Source: Flavobacterium sp. (GTDB lineage Bacteria; Bacteroidota; Bacteroidia; Flavobacteriales; Flavobacteriaceae). From it: 8,484 nucleotides of DNA. The stretch lies in NCBI GenBank assembly GCA_003449615.1, contig DMHA01000087.1, positions 1,983 through 10,466 on the forward strand. The letters run 5' to 3'. The position numbers and the translations under genes are program-made. Positions 6,161 to 8,484 of the stretch are shown here, piece by piece; positions within the stretch are counted from its first letter, which is position 1, and every line of letters starts with the position of its first letter. The notes beneath the pieces were generated by a model that searched no databases, had not been told where the DNA came from, and saw nothing but the letters and a program-made list of their open reading frames with translations.

Positions 6161-7012
6161 CTATTTCTTTGTAGTAGTCTTTTTCTTTGTGGTTGTTTTT
6201 GGTTTGGCTGCTACCGGCATTTTACGAATATATGGTTTGTAAAGACCCTCTTTTTGAGCTCTCGCTTTGGCATTTTCGGCTCTTTCTTTTGAATCGGGGT
6301 GCGAACTCATCATTTTTGTTAAAAAGTCCATTTGAGCACCTTCGCTCATTTTTGCCAAAATTGAAAAAGCAGATTCCACCGCGTTCACATTATAGCCGTT
6401 TTTTTTCATAAAATCATAAGCAAAAATATCTGCCTCCGATTCTTGTTTTCGGCTGTGTTTGCTGTCAATCATCGCACTTCCTATTTTCCCCAACTGACTG
6501 TCGGTTATTGCCGCAATTTTACCCGATTGCGAAGCTACTCCATCAATCAAAGCTTCTTTTTGATAAGCCGCTTTGATGGCATCTCTTGAATCTTTATTGA
6601 CCACGTGACCTATTTCGTGACCAATAACCACAAGTAATTCATTGTCATCCATAACATCCATCAATCCTGAGTAAACACGCACACTTCCGTCGGCGGTGGC
6701 AAAAGCATTTACTTCTTTGAGCACATAAACTTTATAGTTTAAATTCAATCCGTTGGTATTGGCATGTTTTCCAAAAATCTTTTTAAGTCGAATGGCATAA
6801 GGATTGGTCGCACCAGCAATAACGTGTTCTGCATCCATTTTAACAACCGCTTCTTTTGATAGTTGAGCCGCTTGCTCATTAGTAAAAGTAAGTCCTGCAA
6901 CTCCTTTTTGTACAGCTCCTAAAGCTTTTTCGCCTAAATTAATTTGTGCGTTGGTATTTGATAAACCCAAAACAACAAGGAATAAGGCTAAAAATATTGT
7001 TTCTTTTTTCAT
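6161..7012 (-). CDS. Secreted M48 family zinc metallopeptidase
   Basis: The protein has 283 residues with a signal peptide (1-22, ending TNA before Gln23). It lacks the multiple membrane helices of HtpX, so it belongs with the soluble or envelope M48 proteins related to BepA/LoiP. The catalytic motif HEIGH is at 132-136 (zinc ligands His132 and His136, general base Glu133). The third ligand is Glu191 in QESEADIFAYDF. The downstream HPDSKER (238-244) is the usual M48 substrate-side motif. Upstream, VNAFATADGSVRVYSGLMD (101-119) is the family's edge-strand region. No TPR domain follows. Instead the last 16 residues or so are a low-complexity Lys/Thr tail. The likely role is quality control or turnover of envelope proteins. 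It is transcribed alone from a well-formed promoter just upstream. Confidence 0.93.
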   Translation of the reverse strand: MKKETIFLALFLVVLGLSNTNAQINLGEKALGAVQKGVAGLTFTNEQAAQLSKEAVVKMDAEHVIAGATNPYAIRLKKIFGKHANTNGLNLNYKVYVLKEVNAFATADGSVRVYSGLMDVMDDNELLVVIGHEIGHVVNKDSRDAIKAAYQKEALIDGVASQSGKIAAITDSQLGKIGSAMIDSKHSRKQESEADIFAYDFMKKNGYNVNAVESAFSILAKMSEGAQMDFLTKMMSSHPDSKERAENAKARAQKEGLYKPYIRKMPVAAKPKTTTKKKTTTKK

Positions 7013-7038
7013 TTTCTATTTGATTTGATTAAGTTGGA

Positions 7039-7066
7039 CAAATATACTATAAAGTTGCCTTTGCAA
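7039..7066 (-). promoter_or_regulatory. Promoter of the M48 peptidase gene
   Basis: The minus strand reads TTG (7066-7064), 17 nt, then TATATTTG (7046-7039). Both the boxes and the spacing fit the Bacteroidota housekeeping promoter (TTG at -33, TAnnTTTG at -7). Transcription would start about 20 nt before the ATG at 7012. It occupies most of the 59-bp gap after yaaA, showing that the M48 gene need not depend on read-through from yaaA. Confidence 0.7.
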
Positions 7067-7071
7067 AAAAA

Positions 7072-7830
7072 TTATCTTGTAAAAACCAACTGATTTCCTT
7101 TGGATAAATTAGCGTCAAATAGATAGCCTTCATAATTAAATCCTTTCAAATCCTCGACAGTTTCGGCGTTGGTATCTATTATATAACGCACCATCAAACC
7201 CCTCGCTTTCTTGGCAAAAAAACTAATTATCTTTAGTTTTCCGTCTTTGTAATCCTTGAATTCTGGAGTGATTACTGGAACTTTCAACGTTTTTAAATCT
7301 ACGGCAGAGAAATATTCGTTACTTGCCAAATTGACGAACAACTCCCCTTTATTCAGTTCTTTGTTTAAGGCTTTGGTAATAATAGGTTTCCAAAATTCAT
7401 ATAGATTTTTGCTTTCGCCAATGGCTAATTTGGTTCCCATTTCCAAACGATACGCTCGCATCAAATCCAACGGTTTCAAGAGTCCATACAAACCCGACAA
7501 AATTCGCAAACGGTCTTGCAAAAGATCTAGTTTTTCTATTGGAATGGAATAGGCATCCAATCCAGTATAAACATCGCCATCGAAAGCAAATACGGCTGGA
7601 CGGGCATTTTCTGAAGTAAAAGGCATTTTCCAATCTTGATTGCGTTGCCAATTCAAATCGGCCAATTTATCTGAAATATCCATTAATTCTGATAGATCTT
7701 TGGGCGATTTTTGCTTCAAAAATTTGTGAACTTGTCGGGATTCTTTTAGAAACAAAGATTCAGTAAAATTTGCTGTTGGCAAAGCCTTTTCAAAGTTTAA
7801 CGATTTGGCTGGCGATAGTACAATTTTCAT
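7072..7830 (-). CDS. yaaA: Peroxide stress protein YaaA
   Basis: This is a member of the YaaA/DUF328 (UPF0246) family. In Escherichia coli, YaaA is induced by OxyR and lowers free intracellular iron during peroxide stress, limiting Fenton damage to DNA and protein. The family fold has been reported to bind DNA. The protein has 252 residues, the typical length, and no signal peptide. Conserved blocks are SPAKSL (6-11), AFDGDVYTGL (82-91), RILSGLYGLLKPLD (109-122), YRLEMG (127-132), NLASNEY (167-173) and FFAKKARGLMVRY (204-216). It is divergent from the PaiA-like gene and in the same direction as the M48 gene, which has its own promoter. Whether peroxide controls it here is not visible. Confidence 0.96.
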   Translation of the reverse strand: MKIVLSPAKSLNFEKALPTANFTESLFLKESRQVHKFLKQKSPKDLSELMDISDKLADLNWQRNQDWKMPFTSENARPAVFAFDGDVYTGLDAYSIPIEKLDLLQDRLRILSGLYGLLKPLDLMRAYRLEMGTKLAIGESKNLYEFWKPIITKALNKELNKGELFVNLASNEYFSAVDLKTLKVPVITPEFKDYKDGKLKIISFFAKKARGLMVRYIIDTNAETVEDLKGFNYEGYLFDANLSKGNQLVFTR

Positions 7831-7856
7831 TTTTTTTATTTATTTTAAACCGATTT

Positions 7857-7864
7857 CAAAAGTA
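7857..7864 (-). promoter_or_regulatory. Candidate -7 box for yaaA
   Basis: The minus strand reads TACTTTTG, a full match to TAnnTTTG, about 27 nt before the yaaA ATG. That leaves a short leader of about 20 nt. No TTG is found at the -33 distance, so the site rests on the -7 box and its position. Confidence 0.45.
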
Positions 7865-7889
7865 CAAATAGAAAAATCGAAAATGAAAA

Positions 7890-7918
7890 TTGTCTTCAAT
7901 TTATTTGTAGTACATTTG
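7890..7918 (+). promoter_or_regulatory. Promoter of the PaiA-like acetyltransferase gene
   Basis: TTG at 7890-7892, an 18-nt spacer and TACATTTG at 7911-7918 fit the Bacteroidota -33/-7 pattern exactly. The expected start point is near 7925, giving a leader of about 28 nt. It lies back to back with the yaaA box within the 122-bp divergent gap. Confidence 0.7.
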
Positions 7919-7952
7919 AAAGAGATTAAAATCAAAGTAAAGCTATTTTTTT

Positions 7953-8484
7953 ATGAATCCAATTACCATTAGAAAAGCCACCATTTCCGATCTGGAAACC
8001 ATTCAAAAAATCAGTAAACAAACATTTATCGAAACTTTTGCAGGAGTGAATACTCCTGAAAATATGGAGAATTACGCACTGAAAAATTTTAACTCCGAAC
8101 AACTTGCCTTAGAAATAAACAATCCAGAATCGGCATTTTATCTCGCCATTTTAGACAGCGAAACTATTGCTTATTTAAAAATAAATTTTGGAAGTGCCCA
8201 AACAGAAATCCGCAGTATTCAAGCAATGGAAATTCAACGGATATATGTTTTGAAAAAATTTCATGGAAAAAAAATCGGACAATTATTGCTCAACAAAGCC
8301 ATACAAATTGGACAGCAATCTGGAGTAGATTCTATTTGGCTCGGGGTTTGGGAAAAAAATTTCAAAGCAATTCAATTTTATAGCAATAATGATTTTGTCG
8401 AATTTGACAAACATGACTTCAATATGGGCAATGAGTTACAAACTGATTTATTGATGGAACTCCCAATAATCAATCAAGCCAATA
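7953..8484 (+). CDS. paiA: PaiA-like GNAT N-acetyltransferase, 3' end cut by window
   Basis: The frame is open from the ATG at 7953 to the window edge (177 codons plus one base), and no stop is seen. Bacillus subtilis PaiA has about 172 residues, so the real end is probably just outside. The protein uses acetyl-CoA to acetylate an amine. PaiA acts on spermidine and spermine, but the substrate here is inferred. The N-terminus has TFIETFAGVNTPENMENY (24-41), as in PaiA. GNAT motif A is MEIQRIYVLKKFHGKKIGQL (92-111), with the acetyl-CoA pyrophosphate loop FHGKKIG (the second Gly of the usual GKG is a Lys). Then come WLGVWEKNFKAIQFY (129-143) and FNMGNELQTDLLM (156-168), both hallmark PaiA blocks. 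It is cytoplasmic, with its own promoter. The symbol is by similarity only, and no paiB is visible. Confidence 0.88.
   Translation, partial: MNPITIRKATISDLETIQKISKQTFIETFAGVNTPENMENYALKNFNSEQLALEINNPESAFYLAILDSETIAYLKINFGSAQTEIRSIQAMEIQRIYVLKKFHGKKIGQLLLNKAIQIGQQSGVDSIWLGVWEKNFKAIQFYSNNDFVEFDKHDFNMGNELQTDLLMELPIINQAN

Overview
The window is a stretch of Bacteroidota chromosome, most likely Flavobacteriaceae and Flavobacterium-like. The clues are an A+T-rich sequence, genes without obvious Shine-Dalgarno sites, several upstream boxes matching the Bacteroidota sigma-factor -7 consensus TAnnTTTG (two of them with a TTG at the right -33 distance), a TonB with the N-terminal motif typical of that phylum, and protein sequences of Bacteroidota flavour. 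No organism name can be proved from the sequence alone.

Layout from left to right: (1) 49-867 (+), a very A+T-rich gene for a predicted lipoprotein with YD/RHS-type repeats, followed by about 200 bp of less A+T-rich non-coding DNA. (2) 1065-1352 (-), pterin-4a-carbinolamine dehydratase. (3) 1353-1833, a long gap whose right half is a nested palindromic, MITE/REP-like element (about 1541-1781). (4) 1834-3186 (+), a secreted M28 zinc aminopeptidase with a C-terminal fibronectin-III-like domain. (5) 3187-3474, a large inverted array of degenerate 7-bp repeats around a terminator-like hairpin, filling the gap between two convergent genes. (6) 3475-4935 (-), cytosolic PepD (M20 family). (7) 5249-6067 (+), a TonB energy transducer, ending at a strong bidirectional terminator shared with (8) 6161-7012 (-), a secreted M48 metallopeptidase. 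(9) 7072-7830 (-), YaaA. (10) 7953 onward (+), a PaiA-like GNAT acetyltransferase cut by the window edge.

The genes are mostly single transcription units in alternating orientation and do not form one pathway. Loose themes are peptide and protein turnover (M28 outside the cytoplasm, PepD inside it, M48 in the envelope), envelope energy transduction (TonB) and stress or metabolite housekeeping (YaaA, PaiA-like, carbinolamine dehydratase).

I do not see a new multi-gene defence or biosynthetic system. The unusual content lies between the genes: the nested palindrome at 1541-1781, the heptad-repeat super-hairpin at 3187-3474, and the compositionally foreign lipoprotein gene with its odd 3' flank.
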